Source: JACCYQ01 sp036675565 (GTDB lineage Bacteria; Bacteroidota; Bacteroidia; Chitinophagales; Chitinophagaceae). Taken from it: a stretch of DNA of 64,000 nt. Position numbers and translations under genes: made by a program. This document shows, piece by piece, positions 15,793 to 24,294 of this stretch; position 1 is the first letter of the stretch, and every line of letters begins with the position of its first letter. The DNA lies in NCBI GenBank assembly GCA_036675565.1, contig JAKFER010000047.1, positions 62,001 to 126,000 on the forward strand. The letters run 5' to 3'. Under the pieces are notes generated by a model that saw only the letters and a program-made list of their open reading frames with translations, did no database searches and was not told where the DNA came from.

Positions 15793-17853
15793 ATGAATAA
15801 AGGAATCAATAAACTGGAGAATTATATCCAGGGAAACTGGATAACAGGTGACGGTGATGGACAAACGCTTTTTGATGCGGTGAATGGCGACCCTGTTGCT
15901 TCAGCCACCTCAAAGGGACTGGATTTTGCTGCAGCCCTCGATTATGGGCGTAAAGTGGGTGGTGCAGCTTTGCGCAAAATGAGTTTTCATGAAAGAGGCA
16001 GGATGTTAAAAGCATTGGCCTTGCATTTGTCAGAGAAGAAAGAAATTTTTTACAAAGTCAGTTATCATACGGGAGCTACCCGTTTGGATAGCTGGATAGA
16101 TATTGAAGGCGGTATCGGGAATCTTTTCAGCAATGCATCCCTGCGCAGAAAGTTTCCTGACCTCCCTTATTGTACCGAAGGTGATCCAATACCATTGAGT
16201 AAAGCAGGAAGTTTTATGGCGCATCACTTATTAGTGCCTAAAGAAGGTGTGGCCGTTCATATCAATGCATATAATTTTCCAGTATGGGGGATGCTGGAAA
16301 AATGTGCGGTTAACTGGCTGGCAGGTATGCCAGCCCTGGTAAAACCTGCAACCATCACATCATTTCTTACCGAAACAGTGGTGAAAGAAATCATTGATTC
16401 CAAAATATTACCAGAAGGTGCGCTGCAACTTATATGTGGCAGTGCCGGTGATCTGCTTGATCATGTTACCTCGCAGGATGTGGTAACATTTACCGGGTCT
16501 GCAACAACGGGTCATATGCTAAAGGCTCACCCGGTTATCATGCAGGAAAATGTACCGTTTAATATGGAAGCGGATTCATTAAACTGCCTGGTGCTGGGTA
16601 ATGATGTAACACCTTCCATGCCCGAATGGGATATTTTTATAAAAGAGGTTCGCAAAGAAATGACCGTTAAGGCCGGGCAGAAATGCACGGCGATTCGGCG
16701 CATATTCGTACCCGTTAATTTATTGGAAGATGCGTATATCGCTTTGGGTGATGCTTTATCCAAAACACCGATCGGTAATCCTTTAAATGAAAAAGTAAAA
16801 ATGGGTTCACTCGCTGGTCATCAGCAACGAAAAGAGGTGCGGTCTAACGTGGAGCAATTGCTGCAAACGTCTTCCATTGTATTTGGTGATCTTGAAAAAG
16901 TCGATCTCATTGATGCCAACAAAGAAAAGGGTGCATTTTTATCACCTTTATTATTATTGAATCAACATCCTTTTGATAATGAATCCGTCCATACCATTGA
17001 ATGTTTTGGCCCGGTAAGTACCATTATGCCATATGACTCGATGCCGGATGCTATTACATTAGCCAAAAAAGGAAAGGGCTCTCTATGTTGTTCCATTGTA
17101 ACTGCCAATGATAAACTGGCAACTGATTTCATTGTTGGTGCGGCCACACACCATGGTCGCATGCTGGTATTAAACCGGGATTGTGCAAAAGAAAGTACCG
17201 GGCATGGAAGCCCCTTGCCACAACTGGTGCACGGTGGTCCTGGGAGAGCAGGTGGTGGCGAGGAAATGGGTGGCGTAAGGGGTGTAAAACACTATATGCA
17301 GCGGGTGGCTATACAGGGTTCACCCACCACACTAACGGCTATCACCAACTGCTATCAGCAAAATGCCAGAGGAGTTGCAACCGGGATACATCCGTTTAAA
17401 AAATTTTACGAAGAACTGGTTGTAGGCGAACAGATCATCACCGAAAAAAGATTAATTACCAGCGAGGATATTGACCGCTTTGCTGATTTAAGCGGCGATC
17501 ATTTTTATGCGCATAAAAAAGAAACTGATTTTACAGGGACCATGTTTGACCAGCAGGTTGCTCATGGCTATTTCATTTTAAGCGCTGCTGCAGGTTTGTT
17601 TGTCGATGGCAGTGACCTGGGTCCTGTATTATTAAATTATGGAATTGATGAATTGCGGTTTACCAAACCGGTTTATCAAGGAACGGAAATACATATCAAA
17701 TTTACCTGCAAGGAAAAAATTCCGCAGGATGTAAAAGACGAAAACGATATACCCAAAGGAATTGTAAAATGGCTGGTTGAAGTGATAGATGATACCGGGG
17801 AGCAGGCGGGGATTGCAACGATCCTGACAATGGTTAAAAGAAAAGGAGTATAA
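15793..17853 (+). CDS. paaZ: Bifunctional oxepin-CoA hydrolase / 3-oxo-5,6-dehydrosuberyl-CoA semialdehyde dehydrogenase
   Basis: PaaZ opens the oxepin ring in aerobic phenylacetate breakdown and oxidises the aldehyde formed. At 686 residues it has the expected two parts. The aldehyde dehydrogenase domain (about 1-520) has the motifs VAVHINAYNFPVWGMLEK, FTGSATTG, catalytic Glu259 (NMEADSLN) and Cys298 (KAGQKCTA). The C-terminal MaoC-like hot-dog domain (about 535-680) shows the hydratase motif SGDHFYAHKK followed by VAHGYF. It starts an operon-like run with a crotonase 37 bases downstream and a glycosylase overlapping that. Both active sites look intact. Confidence 0.95.
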   Translation: MNKGINKLENYIQGNWITGDGDGQTLFDAVNGDPVASATSKGLDFAAALDYGRKVGGAALRKMSFHERGRMLKALALHLSEKKEIFYKVSYHTGATRLDSWIDIEGGIGNLFSNASLRRKFPDLPYCTEGDPIPLSKAGSFMAHHLLVPKEGVAVHINAYNFPVWGMLEKCAVNWLAGMPALVKPATITSFLTETVVKEIIDSKILPEGALQLICGSAGDLLDHVTSQDVVTFTGSATTGHMLKAHPVIMQENVPFNMEADSLNCLVLGNDVTPSMPEWDIFIKEVRKEMTVKAGQKCTAIRRIFVPVNLLEDAYIALGDALSKTPIGNPLNEKVKMGSLAGHQQRKEVRSNVEQLLQTSSIVFGDLEKVDLIDANKEKGAFLSPLLLLNQHPFDNESVHTIECFGPVSTIMPYDSMPDAITLAKKGKGSLCCSIVTANDKLATDFIVGAATHHGRMLVLNRDCAKESTGHGSPLPQLVHGGPGRAGGGEEMGGVRGVKHYMQRVAIQGSPTTLTAITNCYQQNARGVATGIHPFKKFYEELVVGEQIITEKRLITSEDIDRFADLSGDHFYAHKKETDFTGTMFDQQVAHGYFILSAAAGLFVDGSDLGPVLLNYGIDELRFTKPVYQGTEIHIKFTCKEKIPQDVKDENDIPKGIVKWLVEVIDDTGEQAGIATILTMVKRKGV

Positions 17854-17890
17854 CAGGTTTAAGTTTACAGGTAATTATAAAATATTTTTT

Positions 17891-18676
17891 ATGCTAATGC
17901 AGATCAAAGACGGTTATGTAAAAACCGAAACGCACCAGGGTGTAACAACTATTGAATTTTTTCATCCTCAAAGCAATTCTTTACCTGGAAAAATGCTGGA
18001 AGAATTAACGGTGGAAATCCATTCTGCGGGGTTGAACGAGGCTACCAAAGTGATCCTGTTAAAGTCAGGTGGTGAAAAAGCATTTTGTGCAGGCGCTTCA
18101 TTCGAGGAGCTTGTGGCAATAAAAGATAAAGAAGCAGGACTGAATTTTTTCAGTGGTTTCTCTCATGTTATAAACGCTATGCGTAAGTGCCCAAAATTAA
18201 TTATCGGCCGCATACATGGGCGTTGCGTGGGTGGTGGTGTGGGTATTGCCGCTGCTGTAGATTATGCCATTGCGGTAGATACGGCAGAGATTAAACTCAG
18301 CGAATTGGTTTTAGGCATTGGTCCATTTGTTGTTGGCCCTGCGGTTGAAAGAAAGATCGGTAAATCTGCATTTATGCAACTGGCTATTGATGCTGCTATG
18401 TGGCGCAACGCTGAATGGGCCAGGAAGAAAGGTTTATACGCGGAGCTTCATCCAACCATTGAAAGTATGGACGAAGCCATTTTCAGGCTTACCCAGTTTT
18501 TAGCACATGCCAGTCCCAAAGCCATGGCCGAAATGAAAAAAATGTTTTGGCAAGGTATGGAACATTGGGATGAGTTTTTAGCGGAAAGAGCCGCCATCAG
18601 TGGAAATCTTGTATTGAGTGATTTTACCAGAGAAGCTATTGATAAATTCAGGAACAGCCGTAAAGAAAAACCTTGA
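17891..18676 (+). CDS. Enoyl-CoA hydratase/isomerase family protein (paa-linked crotonase)
   Basis: This 261-residue crotonase-fold protein probably acts on a CoA ester of the phenylacetate pathway, given that it follows paaZ by 37 bases. The oxyanion-hole motifs KAFCAGASFEEL and HGRCVGGGVGIA are clear. By hand alignment the first catalytic glutamate of classical hydratases is kept (LSELVLG), while the second position reads Gln (AFMQLAIDA); isomerase or ring-modifying activity is therefore as likely as hydration. PaaF- or PaaG-type naming cannot be decided. A second ATG six bases downstream (17897) is an alternative start. Confidence 0.88.
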   Translation: MLMQIKDGYVKTETHQGVTTIEFFHPQSNSLPGKMLEELTVEIHSAGLNEATKVILLKSGGEKAFCAGASFEELVAIKDKEAGLNFFSGFSHVINAMRKCPKLIIGRIHGRCVGGGVGIAAAVDYAIAVDTAEIKLSELVLGIGPFVVGPAVERKIGKSAFMQLAIDAAMWRNAEWARKKGLYAELHPTIESMDEAIFRLTQFLAHASPKAMAEMKKMFWQGMEHWDEFLAERAAISGNLVLSDFTREAIDKFRNSRKEKP

Positions 18677-19314
18677 GTATTCTTCAATATCACGAATCTA
18701 ATTTCAATATCCTCTGTATTGAATTGGCAGGTCGCGATGAACAGTTAGCCTCGGTGATCCATGACTACGGTTATCCACCCATGTGGGTACGGCCTGCAAG
18801 TTTTGCCACCCTTGTTTTAATTATCCTGGAACAGCAGGTATCATTGGCATCCGCTTATGCAGCTTTTAAAAAACTCAAAGAAAAAGCAGGTAACATCACG
18901 GCTTCACGCATCATGCAATTAACGGATGATGAATTAAGATCCTGTTATTTGTCACGTCAAAAAATGACTTATGTAAGAGGGTTGGCTCAATCCGTTTTAG
19001 CGAAAGAGCTTCAATTAAAGATTTTGAATACAATGGATGATGAATCGGTGCGGGTGCAATTAAAAAAGCATAAAGGTATTGGCGATTGGACGGCGGATAT
19101 TTACCTGATACATGCACTGAATCGGACAGATATTTTTCCTATTGGTGACCTGGCTTTGGTAAAAAGTTTAAAAGAACTGAAACAGCTGCCTGCGCATACA
19201 GATCAACGTGAGCTGTTACAGATTGCTGAATTATGGAGGCCTTATCGTACCATTGCAACGATAATATTATGGCACCGGTATATTCAATTGCGGAAAATGA
19301 CGGTACTGTATTAA
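18673..19314 (+). CDS. DNA-3-methyladenine glycosylase II-like protein (HhH-GPD family)
   Basis: The 213-residue protein resembles AlkA-type enzymes that excise alkylated bases. It carries the helix-hairpin-helix HKGIGDWTADIYL and, downstream, FPIGDLALVK with the catalytic aspartate, as well as an N-terminal LEQQVSLASAYAAFKKL helix of the glycosylase fold. The Cys cluster of MutY/Nth is absent. The start is TTG at 18673, whose last two bases overlap the TGA of the previous gene (TTGA), suggesting translational coupling with the paaZ-crotonase unit; no ATG gives a full domain. A functional link to phenylacetate breakdown is not evident. Confidence 0.88.
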   Translation: MSILQYHESNFNILCIELAGRDEQLASVIHDYGYPPMWVRPASFATLVLIILEQQVSLASAYAAFKKLKEKAGNITASRIMQLTDDELRSCYLSRQKMTYVRGLAQSVLAKELQLKILNTMDDESVRVQLKKHKGIGDWTADIYLIHALNRTDIFPIGDLALVKSLKELKQLPAHTDQRELLQIAELWRPYRTIATIILWHRYIQLRKMTVLY

Positions 19315-19320
19315 TACATA

Positions 19321-20139
19321 ATGATGCAAACACCTGCCACATATGATTTTGTATTGCTGGTACCATGTTTTAATAATGTGGACGGATTAATGAAATCGCT
19401 GGATAGTGTTCAATACAATGGCTCATTCAAAATTTTGGTTGTAGATGATGGAAGTGAAGAGGAGATACAAAAAAAATTACCTGCATCATATTATGCAAAA
19501 CTTCCCGTGCAAATAATTCGTTTAGTTCAAAACTCAGGGATTGCGGTTGCGTTAAATGCAGGGTTAAAATATATACAAGAGCATTTTTCTACAGCATATA
19601 TAGCCAGGTTAGATTGTGGAGATATTTCCCATCCACTTCGTTTTGAAAAACAAATAACTTTTTTAAATAATAATCCAGCTGTCGGGCTATTAGGCACCTG
19701 GTGTATATTTAGAAATGAAGTTACTGGTACAGAATATACTTATACTACTCCTTTAGAACACACGGATATTGTTCGCGAAATGCATCTTCGAAATGTATTT
19801 ATTCATCCAACAGTAATGTTTCGGTATGAAATATTAAAAGAAAATATATTTTATCCTACAAAATATAAATACACAGAAGATTATGCATTATTCTGGAGCA
19901 TTTTAAAAGATTATCAGGGAGCTATTATTGATGAGTTTTTAGTGACCTGCGAATTAAACCCTACCAGCATTTCTGCTATTAACAGGAAAAAACAATTAAA
20001 AGAAAGAAAATTAATTGTTCAACACTATGCTACGCATAAATGGTTGAAAACATTGGGATTGATGAGAATAAGTCTACTCCTGTGGTTGCCTACCACACTC
20101 ATTTTAAAGTTAAAAAAATCGCATAAAAAAAAATTTTGA
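19321..20139 (+). CDS. Family 2 glycosyltransferase
   Basis: The 272-residue protein has a GT-A nucleotide-sugar domain: VLLVPCFNNVDGLMKSLDSV, ILVVDDGS, a NSGIAVALNAGL segment and RLDCGD in place of the usual DxD, followed by RNVFIHPTVMFR and a TEDYALFW acid motif. A hydrophobic, basic C-terminal helix (LLLWLPTTLILKLKK) may bind the membrane. It follows the glycosylase by 6 bases, so it may be read from the same transcript, yet by content it opens the surface-polysaccharide cluster. Either ATG at 19321 or 19324 may start it. Sugar and linkage are unknown. Confidence 0.9.
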   Translation: MMQTPATYDFVLLVPCFNNVDGLMKSLDSVQYNGSFKILVVDDGSEEEIQKKLPASYYAKLPVQIIRLVQNSGIAVALNAGLKYIQEHFSTAYIARLDCGDISHPLRFEKQITFLNNNPAVGLLGTWCIFRNEVTGTEYTYTTPLEHTDIVREMHLRNVFIHPTVMFRYEILKENIFYPTKYKYTEDYALFWSILKDYQGAIIDEFLVTCELNPTSISAINRKKQLKERKLIVQHYATHKWLKTLGLMRISLLLWLPTTLILKLKKSHKKKF

Positions 20140-20232
20140 AGCAACGGTATGACATTTGATTATGTCAATGAGTGCAAATGATCATCAAATATTATATGTT
20201 TCTTAACTGAAGCGTGTAATCGAAACCTTACT

Positions 20233-21375
20233 ATGAATATTGTTCATGTTGTCGAACCTTTTGCGGCAGGTATAGCAACATTTGTCAAATCATTGACAGA
20301 GACCTTGTCGAAAGATCACCATATTGTTATACATGGAGAAAGAAAACCTGTTATGTCTGCTGAAGATGTAAAAAAATCTTTCCCTTTAAATAATGTACAA
20401 TTTATCAGGTGGAATTATGCGCAGCGTGAAATAAATCCATTTAAAGATGTTTTAGCAGTGGGTGAGTTGTATACTATTTTTCGGAAGTTAAAGAAGTTTA
20501 ATGGTGTGGATGCCGTACACTTACATTCTTCAAAAAGTGGCATTTTAGGTCGGGCTGCCTGCCGTATGGCAGGTATCACCAATATAGTTTATACTCCCAA
20601 TGGCGCTTCCTTTTTATCAGGGAAAAACAGGATGTCTAATTTTTTATACCAACAGATGGAAAAAATTGCAAATGGCTTTGGCGGCCAGGTAATCTGTTGT
20701 TCAGAATCAGAATATAAAGAGTATAAACGCATTGGAATAAATGCTTATTTCGTTAATAATGGTGTAACACTTACAAAACCTTTTACAGGACAAATAAAAA
20801 AAGATACGCGTTTCAGGATCGTGACTACGGGTCGAATTGTAGATCAAAAAAATCCTTCACTTTTCAACAAAATAGCGACCTGTTTTGAACACCAGCATAA
20901 CATAGAATTTACCTGGGTTGGCGATGGTGAGGTGAGTGACAAAAAACAACTGCTTTCCAAAAATATTCATATAACCGGGTGGCTACCTGCAGAGGAAGTA
21001 AAAAAGATTGTTGCCAATGCCGATGTTTATATATCCACTTCACTATACGAAGGACTTTCTTTTGGTGTATTGGAAGCATTGGAATTACAAAAACCAGTCC
21101 TGCTCACCAATTGCATTGGTAATCAGGATGTCATTAGCTGTGGTGTTAATGGAGATTATTTTAATAATGAGGCAGAAGCTGTAACTAAAATTCTGCAGTA
21201 TTTTAATAACCGCTCCATGCTAAAAGTGATGGGTGGATTTTCAAGAAAACTGTGCAGCGAGCAATTTGATCAAAAAAGAAATTTTACGACTTACCGTAAT
21301 ATATATGCGAAAAGAGCGCAGCATTCAATGATTTACAGGGAGCAAGGTTTTAATACTAAAATTGAAAATGTATGA
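20233..21375 (+). CDS. Family 4-type glycosyltransferase (GT-B fold)
   Basis: This 380-residue GT-B enzyme begins MNIVHVVEPFAAGIATFVKS, the Gly-rich acceptor loop of the N-terminal domain, and has AVHLHSSKSGILGR, NNGVTL, GRIVDQKNP, and the donor-binding STSLYEGLSFGVLEALELQKPVL segment (split here in two Rossmann-like halves, about 1-185 and 190-365) with the E-x7-E pattern. It acts in the cytoplasm on a nucleotide sugar. The end overlaps the next start by 4 bases (ATGA), so the two are coupled. Substrate unknown. Confidence 0.92.
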   Translation: MNIVHVVEPFAAGIATFVKSLTETLSKDHHIVIHGERKPVMSAEDVKKSFPLNNVQFIRWNYAQREINPFKDVLAVGELYTIFRKLKKFNGVDAVHLHSSKSGILGRAACRMAGITNIVYTPNGASFLSGKNRMSNFLYQQMEKIANGFGGQVICCSESEYKEYKRIGINAYFVNNGVTLTKPFTGQIKKDTRFRIVTTGRIVDQKNPSLFNKIATCFEHQHNIEFTWVGDGEVSDKKQLLSKNIHITGWLPAEEVKKIVANADVYISTSLYEGLSFGVLEALELQKPVLLTNCIGNQDVISCGVNGDYFNNEAEAVTKILQYFNNRSMLKVMGGFSRKLCSEQFDQKRNFTTYRNIYAKRAQHSMIYREQGFNTKIENV

Positions 21376-21752
21376 GAAAGCCTGAGATAAATATAGATGG
21401 AGTGTATGCACATTATGATGCGGTTGATTTACAGACAGCTTTGCAAAGATTACTGACCATATTGGAAAAAGAATTGGTTGGAAAGCAAAAGACGATCGAA
21501 TTATACGAAGCAGAACTGGTGCTTTTAAGAAATGACCAGGTAAAAAAAGAGACCGAATTAACGATTGTTAAGCAGCAATTGCAGGAGGCTCATGAAAATG
21601 CTGAAGGCAGCCGTCAATTGGTCAATAAACTATTGAATGATATTGAACGAATGCAACAGGATATCAGTTGGTATAAGCGAACTTTTGAGAACCGAAGTTT
21701 TATGGGTACAATAAAGGAAAAAATAATGGGTAGAAGTTTAAAAAGAAATTAA
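21372..21752 (+). CDS. Small coiled-coil protein of the glycosyltransferase cluster
   Basis: I do not recognise a named family. The 126-residue protein is cytoplasmic by sequence and is dominated by a charged heptad-like helix (about 20-100; LLTILEKELVGKQKTIELYE, then TELTIVKQQLQEAHENAEG). It ends with DISWYKRTFENRSFMGTIKE, a pattern I associate with C-terminal tails of Bacteroidota glycosyltransferases and methyltransferases. It overlaps the preceding glycosyltransferase by 4 bases (ATGA) and precedes a fused glycosyltransferase by 58. A scaffold or chain-length-ruler role for the enzymes is possible but is only inference from coiled coil and context. Confidence 0.8.
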   Translation: MRKPEINIDGVYAHYDAVDLQTALQRLLTILEKELVGKQKTIELYEAELVLLRNDQVKKETELTIVKQQLQEAHENAEGSRQLVNKLLNDIERMQQDISWYKRTFENRSFMGTIKEKIMGRSLKRN

Positions 21753-21810
21753 TCATTCTTTTTATAATACCTGCAAAAATGTAACTAATCCTTTGAATCT
21801 TAATTTCACT

Positions 21811-24276
21811 ATGAATGATTTTTCTACACTTAATAAAGATATTTTTTTAAATGGCTATGCAAATTCAGGCAGTTTAAAATTATTGCATAGTGCCGTAATC
21901 AAAGATCCAATCAGCCAGTTTCCATTAGATGGATCCAATCTTACTATAGTTGTTTTAAGTTTTAACAGGGTTTCATGTACCATCCGGTTAATCAATTCTA
22001 TTGTTGATTTTATACCTGGTTTTAAAGGGGAAGTGTTATTAATAGATAATGGATCTGTCCCTGATCAATTGCAGTTATTAGAAGACCAGTTGGCCAAAAT
22101 AAAATCTTTCAGAATTAATTTAGTTAAACTGGAAAAAAATTATGGAGTGGCAGGTGCCAGGAATAAAGCCATTGAATTTGTACGTACAGATTGGTTTATG
22201 TCACTCGATAATGATATTTATTTGATCAGCAATCCCCTGCCTTCTATAAAAAATTGCATTGAAAAATTAAATGTGTTGTTTTTGAATGTTCCGCTGTTAC
22301 AGGCTGATAAAAAAACAGTGGACGCTTTTGGAGGCAATTTATGGATAGAACCTTATGAAGACACATATTTTATAAGTGGTACCAGTACTTTCCGGCAATT
22401 ACCTGTAAGTGATATTCCAAAATTGGATTCATTTGTTTCCACATTTTTATATGGAGGTGCATCAGTAATTAATAAGCAGGCATTTATAGACAATGATTGT
22501 TATGAAGGAAATATGTTTATTGGTTTTGAAGACACGGAACTGTCTTTACGATTGACAAAGAAAGGCATCAAAATTGGCAATGCAACTTCGTTTAGTTTTA
22601 TTCATGCACATGAAGCTCCTGCAAATATTGCAGATGCGGATGCTGAAAAAGCCCGTTTTTCAGCTGATCGTATACGTGAGTCCAGTGCTTACTTTAAGGA
22701 AAAACATGGATTGATGGTTTGGAAGCCCAGTGTGGGTGATTGGATTAATGAACGTTTCAGGGATCTGAATTTAAAAGATCCGGGTGAAGCGGCAATTGAA
22801 TTAATTGAACAAGATCGATTTGACCTGGCAATGAAGTTTAGCGACCTTTCTGAATTTAATAATGGTGAAACTTTACCTCTTCAAACAATGAGTGTTGAAC
22901 GGGAATTAATTGAATTGAAGGAAAAGCTAAAGCATGCGGAATATACTATACGCATGATGGAAACCAGCAAATTTTGGGCAGTCAGAAATTTTTGGTTTAA
23001 ACAAAGAAGAAAGTTAGGCCTGAGTGATGATGGAGTTCCATTTTCTTTAAGAAAGTTGAAAATAAAAAAATCTATTCATTCAAAAAAACATGTAACTGCA
23101 CCATACAATTACAATAAATTATTAAATAATTTACCCGATTTGCCAACTGGCAGTAGCGTACTTGTATTTGTGCCATTTATGGTTGTAGGTGGAGCCGAAA
23201 CAGCTATTTTACATGTTTTGAAAGGGTTTAAAAACAATAATATACATGTAACATTAATCGTTTCCAATCATCCGGTCTCTGACAATATGGGAAATACTGC
23301 TGAAGAATTTTTAAAAATATGCCAGGATGTTTATGTGCTGGAAGATTATGAAAATTTATGGAATGATCCGGATAAATGGAAACACTGGAAAAATTTAACC
23401 AGCGCCATCATTAAGCAAAGAAATATAGATAATATTTTAATCAGCAATTCTTCTTTCGCTTATACTTTACTGCCAGAATTAAAAAATGAATTTCCCAATG
23501 TAAGGGTCATTAACCCGGTATATAGCATAGCAGGCCACATGGTTGACAATATAAAATATGAACCATTTATTGACCTGACCGTTGTTGAAAATCCCTTAGT
23601 GGAATCGTACCTGCTGAAGGAATGTTTAAGAAACTCGGAGAAGGTAAAAAGAATCGAAAATGGAGTGGATATCAAAAAATATAAACCTACACCAAAAAAG
23701 ACTTTAAACAGAAAGATTAATGGGATTTCTATTCCTGATCATAAAAAAGTTATAACATTTTTAGGCAGGTTATCAGAAGAAAAAGCCCCCGATATTTTTC
23801 TAAAAATTGCGCAAAGCATTAAAGATGATCATGAAGTGCATTTTATACTATCTGGGGATGGCCCCATGTGGGCTCAATTAATGGAAATGAAGTCTTCATG
23901 GCAGATGGAGAATATAACATTTACCGGCTTTGCAGATTCTAAAGAAGTGCTGGCAATATCAGATATTCTGTTGCTGCCATCCCGCATTGATGGCCGGCCA
24001 AATGTTGTGTTAGAAAGTCTTGCAATGGGCGTTCCTGTTATTGCTTCAAACGTTGGAGGTTTACCCTGGATTATTTCTTCAGAAAGAAAAAATGGAATGA
24101 TATGCGAGGCAGGTAACATCCTGGAATTTAAAAACGCAATTACAAATCTTTGTAATGATCTTAATAGATTGAATGAATTCAAAAAATTTTCAAGGATATA
24201 TGCGGAAGAACAACTGGATGTTCAATACATGCAATCTGCATACTTGAATATCTGCAAGGCAAACATTAAAAATTGA
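21811..24276 (+). CDS. Bifunctional glycosyltransferase, GT2 + GT4 fusion
   Basis: The 821-residue protein joins two transferases. Residues about 45-300 form a GT2/GT-A domain (TIVVLSFNRVSCTIRLINSI, EKNYGVAGARNKAIEF, SLDNDIY with DxD-like DND). A linker with a coiled-coil heptad (about 362-395) contains YTIRMMETSKFWAVRNFWFK. Residues about 450-815 form a GT4/GT-B domain (FVPFMVVGGAETAILHVL, GRLSEEKAPD, RIDGRPNVVLESLAMGVP). Two sugars may therefore be added in sequence by one protein. ATG at 21811 is preferred; TTG at 21793 in frame would add six residues. It is followed after 18 bases by a similar fusion. Confidence 0.9.
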   Translation: MNDFSTLNKDIFLNGYANSGSLKLLHSAVIKDPISQFPLDGSNLTIVVLSFNRVSCTIRLINSIVDFIPGFKGEVLLIDNGSVPDQLQLLEDQLAKIKSFRINLVKLEKNYGVAGARNKAIEFVRTDWFMSLDNDIYLISNPLPSIKNCIEKLNVLFLNVPLLQADKKTVDAFGGNLWIEPYEDTYFISGTSTFRQLPVSDIPKLDSFVSTFLYGGASVINKQAFIDNDCYEGNMFIGFEDTELSLRLTKKGIKIGNATSFSFIHAHEAPANIADADAEKARFSADRIRESSAYFKEKHGLMVWKPSVGDWINERFRDLNLKDPGEAAIELIEQDRFDLAMKFSDLSEFNNGETLPLQTMSVERELIELKEKLKHAEYTIRMMETSKFWAVRNFWFKQRRKLGLSDDGVPFSLRKLKIKKSIHSKKHVTAPYNYNKLLNNLPDLPTGSSVLVFVPFMVVGGAETAILHVLKGFKNNNIHVTLIVSNHPVSDNMGNTAEEFLKICQDVYVLEDYENLWNDPDKWKHWKNLTSAIIKQRNIDNILISNSSFAYTLLPELKNEFPNVRVINPVYSIAGHMVDNIKYEPFIDLTVVENPLVESYLLKECLRNSEKVKRIENGVDIKKYKPTPKKTLNRKINGISIPDHKKVITFLGRLSEEKAPDIFLKIAQSIKDDHEVHFILSGDGPMWAQLMEMKSSWQMENITFTGFADSKEVLAISDILLLPSRIDGRPNVVLESLAMGVPVIASNVGGLPWIISSERKNGMICEAGNILEFKNAITNLCNDLNRLNEFKKFSRIYAEEQLDVQYMQSAYLNICKANIKN

Positions 24277-24294
24277 AGTCTCAATATTTGTTAA

